From positions 1-14,458 of the forward strand of contig JAJTHY010000155.1 of assembly GCA_021298045.1 (NCBI GenBank): DNA of 14,458 nucleotides, in the 5' to 3' direction. Made by a program: the position numbers and the translations under genes. Position 1 is the stretch's first letter, and the number at the start of each line of letters is the position of its first letter. The notes below the pieces were generated by a model that was not told the origin of the DNA, did not search any database, and saw only the letters and a program-made list of their open reading frames with translations. Below are positions 1-6,176 of this stretch, in pieces. The stretch comes from Candidatus Jidaibacter sp. GTDB taxonomy: Bacteria > Pseudomonadota > Alphaproteobacteria > Rickettsiales > Midichloriaceae.

Positions 1-49
1 CTTGGTGCTAGAACTGCTTGTATTGCTCACTCTAAACCTATTTTGAACT

Positions 50-100
50 TTTAATGCGGTTGCCCTGATAAGCAGGCCAACCCAGGGCAACCGTATTAAA
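50..100. repeat. 18-bp-stem hairpin, dispersed repeat copy 1
   Basis: Arms 50-67 and 83-100 pair over 18 bp around a 15-nt loop. The only imperfection is position 56/94, which is a G-U pair in a plus-strand transcript and a mismatch on the minus strand. The arm contains GCGGTTGCCCTG. The hairpin lies 24 bp past the stop of the motE-like gene and may help end the flagellar transcript, but neither strand has a clear T-run after it, so it is not a classical intrinsic terminator. A related sequence in inverted orientation lies at 14361-14393, so I read it as a dispersed palindromic repeat. The plus-strand frame 1-54 is open to a TAA at 52-54 and could be the tail of a gene entering from outside, but 17 codons are too few to call. 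Confidence 0.75.
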
Positions 101-123
101 CATGCAGGATATGGCTAAGAATC

Positions 124-894
124 CTAATCTATGCCACGGACTTTACGATAATTACTCAGCTCCATCGTAAGGTCTTTTGCAGATGATGGATCCATTTTTG
201 CAATAATCATAGCAAGCTTAGCTTCTTTCATATTTGAAGCGACAGAAAGCAATATAGGCATATCCAATTTTTCAAATATTTTCGCTGCCTCCAATGGTTT
301 CATAGCTTCATAAACCTTAACCAAGCTCTTAATTTTTTCATCTTCTTTTATTTCATATTGAGCTAGCATAAACTTAAGTTGCTCTTGAATTTCCTGAACT
401 TTGATAATTTTTTTATTTATGTTGTTCTCTATAACAATAAGGGAATTCTCCTTGGTTAAAATCTCCTTCTCTCTCTGGTCTAACTGCTCTCTTCTGGCCG
501 CTAATTCTTGTAATATGGCAGCCTCAGTTGGTGAAAAAGCACATTTATCCTTTGATGGTTTAAATGTGCCAAGATCATTTTGCTTTGCTTTATCCTCAGT
601 TACAGGCTGAGCTTCAGAGCCACTTTTTTCCAATTCTTTAGCAACTTCTCCTTCTTTTTTAGCACTCCCCTCTTCTTTTTTTGCCTCAGTTTCTGGCTTG
701 GATTCTTTTTCTTTGACAGAATCATCTTCCTTTTTAGGTTCAACATTTGCTTTATCGCCTTCGCTTTCGCCTGATTCTGCCGCTTTTATCACTTTTGCTG
801 CCATGAAGTCTGGAGCTATATCTAATATCTCTAAGAGCTTAGAGCCTATCATTATCACCATAAATATTATAAGTATTGGCAAGGCTCTTATCAT
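124..894 (-). CDS. MotE-like flagellar protein with MgtE-N-type C-terminal domain
   Basis: 256 aa. Residues 3-20 form one N-terminal membrane anchor or uncleaved signal. A highly charged linker rich in E, K and S covers about 38-105. A helical, probably coiled-coil stretch follows at about 123-185. Residues about 187-245 resemble the MgtE intracellular N domain seen in alphaproteobacterial MotE proteins (hydrophobic heptads around AAKIFEKL). In rhizobia MotE is a periplasmic chaperone for the motility protein MotC, so a motor-related role is inferred from family and neighbours. The start codon overlaps the stop of the preceding gene by 1 nt (TAATG), so the two are likely translationally coupled. 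It is the last gene of the fliL operon in this window. Membership of the MotE/MgtE_N family is fairly secure; the exact function here is not known. Confidence 0.75.
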   Translation of the reverse strand: MIRALPILIIFMVIMIGSKLLEILDIAPDFMAAKVIKAAESGESEGDKANVEPKKEDDSVKEKESKPETEAKKEEGSAKKEGEVAKELEKSGSEAQPVTEDKAKQNDLGTFKPSKDKCAFSPTEAAILQELAARREQLDQREKEILTKENSLIVIENNINKKIIKVQEIQEQLKFMLAQYEIKEDEKIKSLVKVYEAMKPLEAAKIFEKLDMPILLSVASNMKEAKLAMIIAKMDPSSAKDLTMELSNYRKVRGID

Positions 895-1409
895 TATTTA
901 ACAAACCTCAGAGCCGAGATTAGCTCTTCCTTTGCTTTACTGAATCCAGATTTCAAATTTTTAATTCCATAATTAGGATTAGGACGCGGATTTAGATTTG
1001 GCTCGGGCTTTATTTCAGCAGGATTATGCTTTGGCACATCATTAGCAACCTCAGTTCTACCATATTCCGAACGAAGCTTTTCCGAAACATAACGCGCATC
1101 CGAAATATTCTTTTCTAGTCTATCAGCTAACTTAGCTGCGGTCTCATTCATAAAGTTTAAATCGCTTATGTATTCCTGAGCTTGCGACACTAAAGCACTA
1201 AGCTCTACAGCTGAGTTTTGAGACATAATCTTCAGCTCAGATATATTGGTGTTAGTTTTTAAAATTGCAGAGTCTAAGGTTTTAACTAACTCCAACAAAT
1301 CCTTCCTACCAGATTTGAGCTCGATAATCTTGTTGTTAAGGCGCCAACAAAAAATTATAGTCATTACCAAAAGTAGTATAACGGCAATATCTATTATTAT
1401 AGCGAACAT
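894..1409 (-). CDS. DUF6468-type membrane protein of the flagellar cluster
   Basis: 171 aa. Residues 4-22 form one N-terminal transmembrane helix (IIIDIAVILLLVMTIIF), followed by a long helical segment to about residue 125 and a proline/asparagine-rich tail with basic residues. The layout matches the DUF6468 proteins found beside fliM in many Alphaproteobacteria; their function is not established. It starts 2 nt after the fliM stop and ends in a TAATG overlap with the MotE-like gene. No Shine-Dalgarno is visible before its ATG, so it probably depends on translation coupled to fliM. The family call rests on architecture and position rather than catalytic residues. Confidence 0.65.
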   Translation of the reverse strand: MFAIIIDIAVILLLVMTIIFCWRLNNKIIELKSGRKDLLELVKTLDSAILKTNTNISELKIMSQNSAVELSALVSQAQEYISDLNFMNETAAKLADRLEKNISDARYVSEKLRSEYGRTEVANDVPKHNPAEIKPEPNLNPRPNPNYGIKNLKSGFSKAKEELISALRFVK

Positions 1410-1411
1410 AT

Positions 1412-2335
1412 TTAACTTTTATATTTATTTAAATTTATTTCATCAGAAATTTTTATAGCTACATTATCGCCTATTTTGCCAATCTTTCCTGATGATATTT
1501 TCAATTTATCAATTGTGATAAATATATCCTCATCCGGTTCTTTATCAAGGATAATCGTATCACCAACTTTTAGGTTGGCTATATTTTTGATTGTTGAAGT
1601 GATTCCATTTAAATATACGCTTAAGGTTACGCTAGCATTTGCGATTTCCGTATGCATGTGAGATTGCCAACTTTGATCTTTGGATGCTCTATCACCTAAG
1701 AAAGACTTTTGCAGAATCTTTTTCACAGGATCTAATGATGAATGAGGAATTACTAAATCTATGTATCCATTCCTGGATTCCATTTTCATTTTTAATCGTA
1801 GGATGATAGCTGTATCTTCTGGCCTCGCTATTGTAGCAAACCTAGGGTTGGATTCTATACGCTCCAAATTAAAAGTAATTGGCGATATCGGATCAAAAGC
1901 TGTGCTTAACTCGTTTAAAAAAACATCTGCTATGCTATGAACTATAGATTGCTCTATGGAGGTATATAACCTTCCTTCAACTTGAAGATTAGGCTCAGCT
2001 TTCTGCCCCCCAAAAAGTATGTCTATCAGCCCATAAGTTAGGGGTTGATCTACCCTCAAGATAATAAAGCTGTTCCATTCTACAGCCTTTACTATGCTTA
2101 TTAAAGTTGGATTGGGCAAGGCCTCTACATATTCGCCAAATCTCATTGTTTGGTTTGATTCAATTTCAACATCTACAGTAAAAGAGGTGAATGACCTGTA
2201 TGAGGAAGACACCAAGCTTATAAGCCTATCAAAGATGATTTCCATCATAGGCATCTTAGATTGGGAAGAACCCGCCCTATCTATTAACATCTGAACGCCA
2301 GAACGCTGACCTGTTGATACTTGCTCTTCTACCAT
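1412..2335 (-). CDS. fliM: Flagellar motor switch protein FliM, lacking the CheY-binding N-terminus
   Basis: 307 aa. FliM forms the middle of the cytoplasmic C-ring, links FliG to FliN, and normally receives CheY-P. The CheC-like middle domain spans about 30-220, with LIDILFGG at 103-110 followed by VEGRLYTSIEQS. The C-terminal SpoA/FliN-like domain covers about 228-300. The usual N-terminal EIDALL-type peptide is absent: the protein opens MVEEQVSTGQRSGVQ. An in-frame stop lies eight codons upstream of the ATG, and no ATG, GTG or TTG lies between, so this is not a misplaced start. A strong AAGGAGG (2352-2358, inside fliL) stands 16 nt from the ATG, further than normal. The gene starts 2 nt after fliL. 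The product call is firm. Confidence 0.93.
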   Translation of the reverse strand: MVEEQVSTGQRSGVQMLIDRAGSSQSKMPMMEIIFDRLISLVSSSYRSFTSFTVDVEIESNQTMRFGEYVEALPNPTLISIVKAVEWNSFIILRVDQPLTYGLIDILFGGQKAEPNLQVEGRLYTSIEQSIVHSIADVFLNELSTAFDPISPITFNLERIESNPRFATIARPEDTAIILRLKMKMESRNGYIDLVIPHSSLDPVKKILQKSFLGDRASKDQSWQSHMHTEIANASVTLSVYLNGITSTIKNIANLKVGDTIILDKEPDEDIFITIDKLKISSGKIGKIGDNVAIKISDEINLNKYKS

Positions 2336-2337
2336 AA

Positions 2338-2880
2338 CTACTGAATTAAAACCTCCTTAAATAAAATATCATTAACTTTTGCTGGATAAATTAGCTTGTT
2401 AATTCTAAGTAACAGCTCCTCTCTTAAACGGTATAGCCCAGCTGATCCCTGCATTTCTGACGGACGAACCTCACGCAGATACACCTGAAATACATCTTTT
2501 ATTCTAGGGGTAAGTTTTATAACAACATCTAGGTTGTCCTTCCCCTGTATGTCTAGAGTTACAGTTAACTTTAAAAAGCTAACTGATTTTCCATCAGTGT
2601 TGAGATTTACTATTATCTCATCCATGTCATGAAATATTTGCTGTTTGCTTTCTTCTTGTTGAGCACTATTGATTTCAGCAAGCTCTTTCTCTTTATGCTT
2701 TTTCAAAAAGAAACCAATTCCAGCAGCCACAGCCGCCAATATTAAAATGGCAGCTATTAATATAATTTTTTTCTTTTTAGGGCTAGTCTTTGAAACGGAT
2801 GCTTCTGAGCCACCTTCTGGACTTGTAGATGCCTTTTCGCCCTCTGTTTCGTGGGCGTTTGTTGAGTCTTCAAAAAACAT
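2338..2880 (-). CDS. fliL: Flagellar basal body-associated protein FliL
   Basis: 180 aa. FliL is a single-pass inner-membrane protein that surrounds or supports the stator at the flagellar motor. Residues 1-38 are a polar cytoplasmic tail rich in S, E and G, ending in KKKK. Residues 39-59 form the transmembrane helix. The periplasmic domain follows, with the typical closing block RLREELLLRINKLI and a hydrophobic C-terminus around VNDILFKEVLIQ. The length is normal for the family. It is the first gene of the minus-strand flagellar cluster. No good Shine-Dalgarno lies directly before the ATG; an out-of-frame ATG lies 11 nt upstream. The preceding 337 bp have no gene on this strand, so the operon promoter should lie there. 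Confidence 0.9.
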   Translation of the reverse strand: MFFEDSTNAHETEGEKASTSPEGGSEASVSKTSPKKKKIILIAAILILAAVAAGIGFFLKKHKEKELAEINSAQQEESKQQIFHDMDEIIVNLNTDGKSVSFLKLTVTLDIQGKDNLDVVIKLTPRIKDVFQVYLREVRPSEMQGSAGLYRLREELLLRINKLIYPAKVNDILFKEVLIQ

Positions 2881-3217
2881 TATTTATTAACCATAAATTG
2901 AATTCCTTTCTATTCTTCAAAATGCATTACCAAGTTAGGAAGGTTAGAGCTTAACGCTTAGTCATGCCTACCCTAAAATTTGAAGTATTTCAGGTAATAC
3001 ATATACTCCGTTAACTTGAAAAATTGACATTGTCGCTATTATAATTTGAGCTTCCGCACCTATTTATTATAGGCTTACGGCTATAGTCTTACGGCGCTCA
3101 ATTACAAAGACTCCTAGTACTTTTTCAAGCTTCCTGTCGTCTACTGCTTTTATGTATTGATCAACATAATAATTCACTATATTTACATACGAACTTCTTT
3201 TGAACAAGAAAAATTTA
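2881..3217. other. Gene-free spacer upstream of fliL
   Basis: This spacer between fliL and tRNA-Thr carries stops in the frames I followed and no credible gene. Its main structure is the palindromic block at 3042-3104, listed separately. The fliL promoter should be here, but I find no convincing sigma70, sigma54 or sigma28 match. TTGG near 2930 is followed at the wrong spacing for a sigma54 -24/-12 promoter. Confidence 0.6.
3042..3104. repeat. Imperfect palindrome with internal hairpin and direct repeats
   Basis: TAATTTGAGC (3042-3051) is inverted at GCTCAATTA (3096-3104) with one bulged base. Inside is a perfect 5-bp hairpin, CCTAT-ttatt-ATAGG (3059-3073), followed by two direct copies of CTTACGG (3074-3080 and 3088-3094). 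The layout looks like a small palindromic intergenic element or a structured leader. No second copy is visible in this window. Confidence 0.5.
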
Positions 3218-3292
3218 TGGTGCCGCCGGCAAGAATCGAACCTGCGACCTCTTCATTACCAATGAAGTGCACTACCACTGTGCTACGGCGGC
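3218..3292 (-). tRNA. tRNA-Thr, anticodon GGT
   Basis: A full cloverleaf folds on the minus strand. The 7-bp acceptor is GCCGCCG/CGGCGGC, the D-stem GCAC/GTGC, and the anticodon stem CTTCA/TGAAG with loop TTGGTAA (anticodon GGT, threonine, reading ACC and ACT). The T-arm is GCAGG-TTCGATT-CTTGC with one G-U pair. The discriminator is A and CCA is encoded at 3220-3218. The length is 75 nt including CCA. It stands alone, with no gene co-oriented within 200 bp upstream. Confidence 0.96.
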
Positions 3293-3301
3293 CTATAATA
3301 T

Positions 3302-3392
3302 CAAATCTCAAATAAATAGAATTAATTCGCATCTTTTACCAAAGTTGGTTGGCAAAAGCTATCATTATTATCCCAGTTTGTTTTGAGATTTG
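3302..3392. repeat. 11-bp inverted repeat enclosing a second hairpin
   Basis: CAAATCTCAAA (3302-3312) is perfectly inverted at TTTGAGATTTG (3382-3392). Nested inside, CTTTTACC (3333-3340) pairs with GGCAAAAG (3351-3358) with one mismatch. ATCTTTTAC also occurs twice directly (3331-3339 and 3412-3420), and AAAGTTGGT occurs at 3341 and 3399. The element fills the spacer between the F-box-like gene and tRNA-Thr. It may be a palindromic repeat or a structured transcript; no function can be assigned. Confidence 0.5.
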
Positions 3393-3498
3393 GTATAAAA
3401 AGTTGGTAACAATCTTTTACAGCATTTCTTCAGTAATACAAGCTTTTTCTACACTATATTTTCAATATTTATAGAGCGAAAATTGCTGTGAAGTAGCG

Positions 3499-3951
3499 CT
3501 AGCGACAATAGCTAATAAAATTCGTATTGAACTCAGCATCTGCAGATAAAACTGATACCAAGTACTTATCCAAGTCTTTGCTCCCGTTACCTAGCAAATT
3601 ATCATTATGTTTTTGTATCCTATCTATGAATTCGGCTATACTATAAGCAAGTGCTTTCGAGTCATCCAATTCATCGGAACTTTCTCTCTGACTTAGATTA
3701 TGTTTTAAAGTATAAAGTTTGTTTAATGATGAACTCAATAAAGAATTGGCTTTAAAGAAAACGCCAAAAGAAGTAGCACCAATTGCTTTATTGATGCCCT
3801 GAGAAACTGCAGATAATCTTACCGCACTTCTCATGCGCCTCCCCACAGTATCCACAAATATGGATTCTGGTTCTTCTTCGAGGAACCTTAGGATCATCAC
3901 TAAATTATCTTCATTTAGACTGGAAATACCGATTGCTTGCTTTGCCTGCAT
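3499..3951 (-). CDS. Small protein with F-box-like N-terminus, candidate host-directed effector
   Basis: 150 aa, no signal peptide or membrane helix. Residues 10-23 (SSLNEDNLVMILRF) follow the start of an F-box (LPxExLxxIlxfL). Residues 44-57 (VRLSAVSQGINKAI) match its closing part (L..V.r.w..l). About 20 extra residues separate the two halves, and the usual proline after the first leucine is asparagine. The rest is helical, with no known domain. F-box proteins bind eukaryotic Skp1 in SCF ubiquitin ligases, and intracellular bacteria use them as effectors, so that role is inferred only. The neighbour is a divergent ankyrin-repeat gene. An in-frame stop five codons upstream limits the start to this ATG. 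A GGGAG lies about 25 nt upstream, too far to be a normal ribosome site. It could equally be an unrelated helical protein. Confidence 0.55.
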   Translation of the reverse strand: MQAKQAIGISSLNEDNLVMILRFLEEEPESIFVDTVGRRMRSAVRLSAVSQGINKAIGATSFGVFFKANSLLSSSLNKLYTLKHNLSQRESSDELDDSKALAYSIAEFIDRIQKHNDNLLGNGSKDLDKYLVSVLSADAEFNTNFISYCR

Positions 3952-3984
3952 AATAAATGATATTTAACAATATTATCTCCCTTC

Positions 3985-4012
3985 TTTATACAAAAAAATC
4001 CTTAAAAAGCAA
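3985..4012 (-). promoter_or_regulatory. Putative sigma70 promoter of the F-box-like gene
   Basis: On the minus strand, TTGCTT (4012-4007) is followed after 16 nt by TATAAA (3990-3985). The -10 box matches 5 of 6 consensus bases and the -35 box only 3 of 6. The predicted start is about 25-30 nt before the ATG. Confidence 0.45.
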
Positions 4013-4031
4013 GTTTTTTATCGCGCTACTC

Positions 4032-4048
4032 CATACTCCCCGAGTGCG
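4032..4048 (-). repeat. Repeat A, copy 1: 17-bp palindrome-bearing repeat between divergent promoters
   Basis: The minus strand reads CGCACTCGGGGAGTATG, identical over 17 bp to the plus strand at 8749-8765. Its core ACTC-CCC-GAGT is an interrupted palindrome. It lies almost exactly midway between the two divergent -35 boxes (4012 and 4064), a position where an operator could act on both genes. In a 14-kb AT-rich window a GC-rich 17-bp match is unlikely by chance. Confidence 0.7.
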
Positions 4049-4063
4049 ACTTTAAAATATAAA

Positions 4064-4091
4064 TTGATATCACAATGTTTTTCACTATAAT
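4064..4091 (+). promoter_or_regulatory. Sigma70 promoter of the ankyrin gene
   Basis: TTGATA (4064-4069) is followed after 16 nt by a perfect TATAAT (4086-4091). This gives a leader of about 27 nt before the ATG at 4125. It is the best-matching promoter I found in the window. The ribosome site is a weak purine run (AAAGAAAAT). Confidence 0.7.
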
Positions 4092-4124
4092 ATCGCTGTA
4101 AAAATTTTAATTTATAAAGAAAAT

Positions 4125-5168
4125 ATGAAAAGAAGTGCAAAAAAAGAAATTCAAAACCAACAGAGAAAAAAGATCAAAAACTCTTCTTTGATAGAAGCGG
4201 TAAAAGATCTAGATTATGATGCTGTAAAAATACTTTTAAAAAGAGGCTTTAATCCTAATCACAAAGATGAAAATGGTAGCAGCCCTCTGCATTTAATCGC
4301 ATTTATGAGGATGTCCTTGATAAGCAAATTTTATGAGCCATTCATCTCTCTCAGAATCTCGAAGAATCTAAACCATGAAAGCTTAGATAAAATAGGCTAT
4401 ACAGACAAAGATGAAATTGATTTTTATTGCAATAAAATAAAATATTCTTTGGAGAATGAGGAAAGTGCTAATAAACAATTGCAAATAGCAAAATTGCTTC
4501 TTGATAATAAGGCCGATCCAAATATACAAAATGAAATTATGGAAACCCCGCTGCATGTAGCTTGCAGTTGTAATAACTTAAAGATAGTTGAGTTACTTTT
4601 AAAGTATAATGCTAGACTAGATTTAGACGCTTTTTATGATCGTTTACCAATCCATAATATTAATGATTGTCTTATAAAAAAATTTTCTGAAAAAGAACCA
4701 CTAAGCATGAGAAAGATCGCCAAAATCTTACTTAAGCATGGTGCGGATCCTGCTCCAGATAAATTTCATAATGATGGCAGAGCAGGATTTATTAGGTATG
4801 ACAAAGATATAGGAAAAGGAATTTTAGCAACCTTACCCCCTGCTCTATCCACAATTTTTCCAACCTCTAAATCTGAGGTGCATGCAAAATTTCAAATAAA
4901 AAACATTTGCAAGACTCTTGGGTTATTTAATTGTCTGAGCAAATATGGATTTACCTATGAACCTTTTCTTCCCCAAGATGTAGTTTGCTTAATCCAAATC
5001 CTCTGTTCAAATGTTTCTCCCACCATATTTGATATAGTGACTAAAGAGCTTAAAGAAATGGATACAAAAATATATTCGCTTAAAGAAAAGGCGCATAAAG
5101 TGTTTTTAAGCTTAAAAACTAAAGTAGAAAAGGGTGAGGAAGTTGTGATTGAAAGGGCGAATTATTAG
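4125..5168 (+). CDS. Ankyrin-repeat protein, candidate host-interaction factor
   Basis: 347 aa with no signal peptide or membrane helix. Ankyrin units: about 21-61 (LIEAVKDLDYDAVKILLKRG, then SPLHLIAF); about 117-166 (IAKLLLDNKADPN, then TPLHVACSCNNLKIVELLL); about 195-212 (RKIAKILLKHGADP), degenerate. Residues 62-116 form a helical insert between repeats. The N-terminus is strongly basic (MKRSAKKEIQNQQRKKIKN), resembling a nuclear localisation signal. Near the C-terminus, residues 282-293 (LPQDVVCLIQIL) resemble the opening of an F-box or PRANC-type domain, and the rest is a charged helix. Ankyrin proteins mediate protein binding and are frequent effectors in Rickettsiales; the partner here is unknown. 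It has its own strong promoter. Repeat A stands 77 bp before the start codon and repeat B begins 5 bp after the stop, as if the gene were carried in a cassette. Confidence 0.85.
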   Translation: MKRSAKKEIQNQQRKKIKNSSLIEAVKDLDYDAVKILLKRGFNPNHKDENGSSPLHLIAFMRMSLISKFYEPFISLRISKNLNHESLDKIGYTDKDEIDFYCNKIKYSLENEESANKQLQIAKLLLDNKADPNIQNEIMETPLHVACSCNNLKIVELLLKYNARLDLDAFYDRLPIHNINDCLIKKFSEKEPLSMRKIAKILLKHGADPAPDKFHNDGRAGFIRYDKDIGKGILATLPPALSTIFPTSKSEVHAKFQIKNICKTLGLFNCLSKYGFTYEPFLPQDVVCLIQILCSNVSPTIFDIVTKELKEMDTKIYSLKEKAHKVFLSLKTKVEKGEEVVIERANY

Positions 5169-5172
5169 CATG

Positions 5173-5197
5173 GCCATTTTATAAGGGTTTAGCTATA
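5173..5197 (+). repeat. Repeat B, copy 1, directly after the ankyrin gene
   Basis: The 25-bp sequence from GCCATTTTATAAGGGTTTAG onward matches the minus strand at 8466-8490 in 24 of 25 positions. It starts 5 bp past the ankyrin stop codon. Beyond it the two loci diverge. Confidence 0.7.
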
Positions 5198-5294
5198 TAC
5201 ACTTATGTTCAATTATTTTGAGGATTTAGCATCATATAAAAACTTTATATCCGTTCAGCACAGTGGCAATAAACGCTCGTGTTATCAGTGATGC

Positions 5295-5320
5295 ATGGCT
5301 TTGTCGGAGAGACTAGCCAT
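5295..5320 (+). terminator. Weak hairpin between ankyrin gene and hflC
   Basis: ATGGCT (5295-5300) pairs with AGCCAT (5315-5320). An inner GTC/GAC pairing (5303-5305 and 5311-5313) extends it. On the plus strand a run of five T follows after 8 nt, inside the end of hflC, so it could end the ankyrin transcript. The distance between stem and T-run is longer than usual. It may also stabilise the hflC 3' end on the other strand. Confidence 0.35.
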
Positions 5321-5324
5321 AGCC

Positions 5325-6176
5325 TCAATTTTTCTTAAAGTGTTTTAAAAATTCGCTATCAGATATAATCATCTTAGTATCATCTTTGCTAATCACTTTT
5401 TTGTAAGCCTGTAAAGTGCGGTAGAAATCAAAGAATTCTGGATCTTTATTAAATGCAGTAGAAAATAAGCGAATTGCTTCTGCATCACCATTACCACGGG
5501 CAATTTGCGATAGCTTGTTTGCATCTGCCAATATAATTTGTTTTTCTCGCTCTGCACTAGCAGTGATCTTTTGCGCGGCTTCTGCACCTTCAGCACGAAT
5601 TTCCTTAGCTTCCTTTTCACGCTCAGATTTCATTCTGTCATATACAGCTTCACGGCTTTTATCCGGAAGATCTGCGCGCATAATACGAACGTCTACAACT
5701 TCTACACCAAAGTCTTTAGCTTGGGTTGCCACAATCTCACGTATTTGTAACATTATTTTTGCACGTTCTGGAGTAAGTAAAGTGATGAATGCCCTGCTTC
5801 CCAAAACTTGCCTTAGGCTGGAATCCAATATTGGAGCAAGCCTGGTTTTAAAACCTCTGTCGTCTTTGGCTGTCTGGTAAAATTTTAAACCATCCACAAT
5901 GCGATATTTGGTAAAAGCATCCACGCGCATAGTCTTCTGATCAGACGCTATAACTTCAGTAGTATCCGCAACGAGGTTTTGTATTCGCTTATCAAAGAAT
6001 AAAATATTTTGAATAAGTGGGATTTTGAACTTAAGGCCAGGATCAACCACATATCTAACAGATTCCCCAAACTGGGTAACTAAAGCCGTACGCCTTTGAT
6101 CTAATATGTAGAAAGAGTCAGATATAATACCCAATGTTATAAATAGCGATAAAACACCAATAATTAATCTATTCAT
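5325..6176 (-). CDS. hflC: HflC, SPFH/band-7 membrane protein of the HflKC-FtsH complex
   Basis: 283 aa. HflC and HflK form a large membrane assembly whose periplasmic part cages FtsH and moderates its proteolysis of membrane proteins. Residues about 3-19 are the N-terminal anchor. The SPFH domain follows from about 22 (ILDQRRTALVTQFGESVR) to about 180, with the family-typical segment VVDVRIMRADLP. A charged helical region comes next (SEREKEAKEIRAEGAEAAQKI) with the QIARGNGDAEAI block typical of HflC. Its ATG overlaps the hflK stop by 4 nt (ATGA), so the pair is translationally coupled. The length is normal for the family. The downstream spacer holds a hairpin and repeat B. Confidence 0.95.
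   Translation of the reverse strand: MNRLIIGVLSLFITLGIISDSFYILDQRRTALVTQFGESVRYVVDPGLKFKIPLIQNILFFDKRIQNLVADTTEVIASDQKTMRVDAFTKYRIVDGLKFYQTAKDDRGFKTRLAPILDSSLRQVLGSRAFITLLTPERAKIMLQIREIVATQAKDFGVEVVDVRIMRADLPDKSREAVYDRMKSEREKEAKEIRAEGAEAAQKITASAEREKQIILADANKLSQIARGNGDAEAIRLFSTAFNKDPEFFDFYRTLQAYKKVISKDDTKMIISDSEFLKHFKKN

Noticed and set aside
1..54. Plus-strand 17-codon open frame ending in TAA, possible tail of an upstream gene
   Set aside because: Too short to distinguish from chance, and I recognise no family.
2920..2945. Possible sigma54 promoter upstream of fliL
   Set aside because: The GG and GC elements do not fall at the required spacing; TG occurs where GC is needed.
3042..3104. CRISPR-like direct repeats (two CTTACGG)
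   Set aside because: Only two 7-bp copies 14 bp apart, with no spacer regularity and no cas genes.
5515..5880. Plus-strand open frame of 121 codons inside hflC
   Set aside because: It is the complement of a clearly conserved HflC frame, has no ribosome site and shows no recognisable protein.
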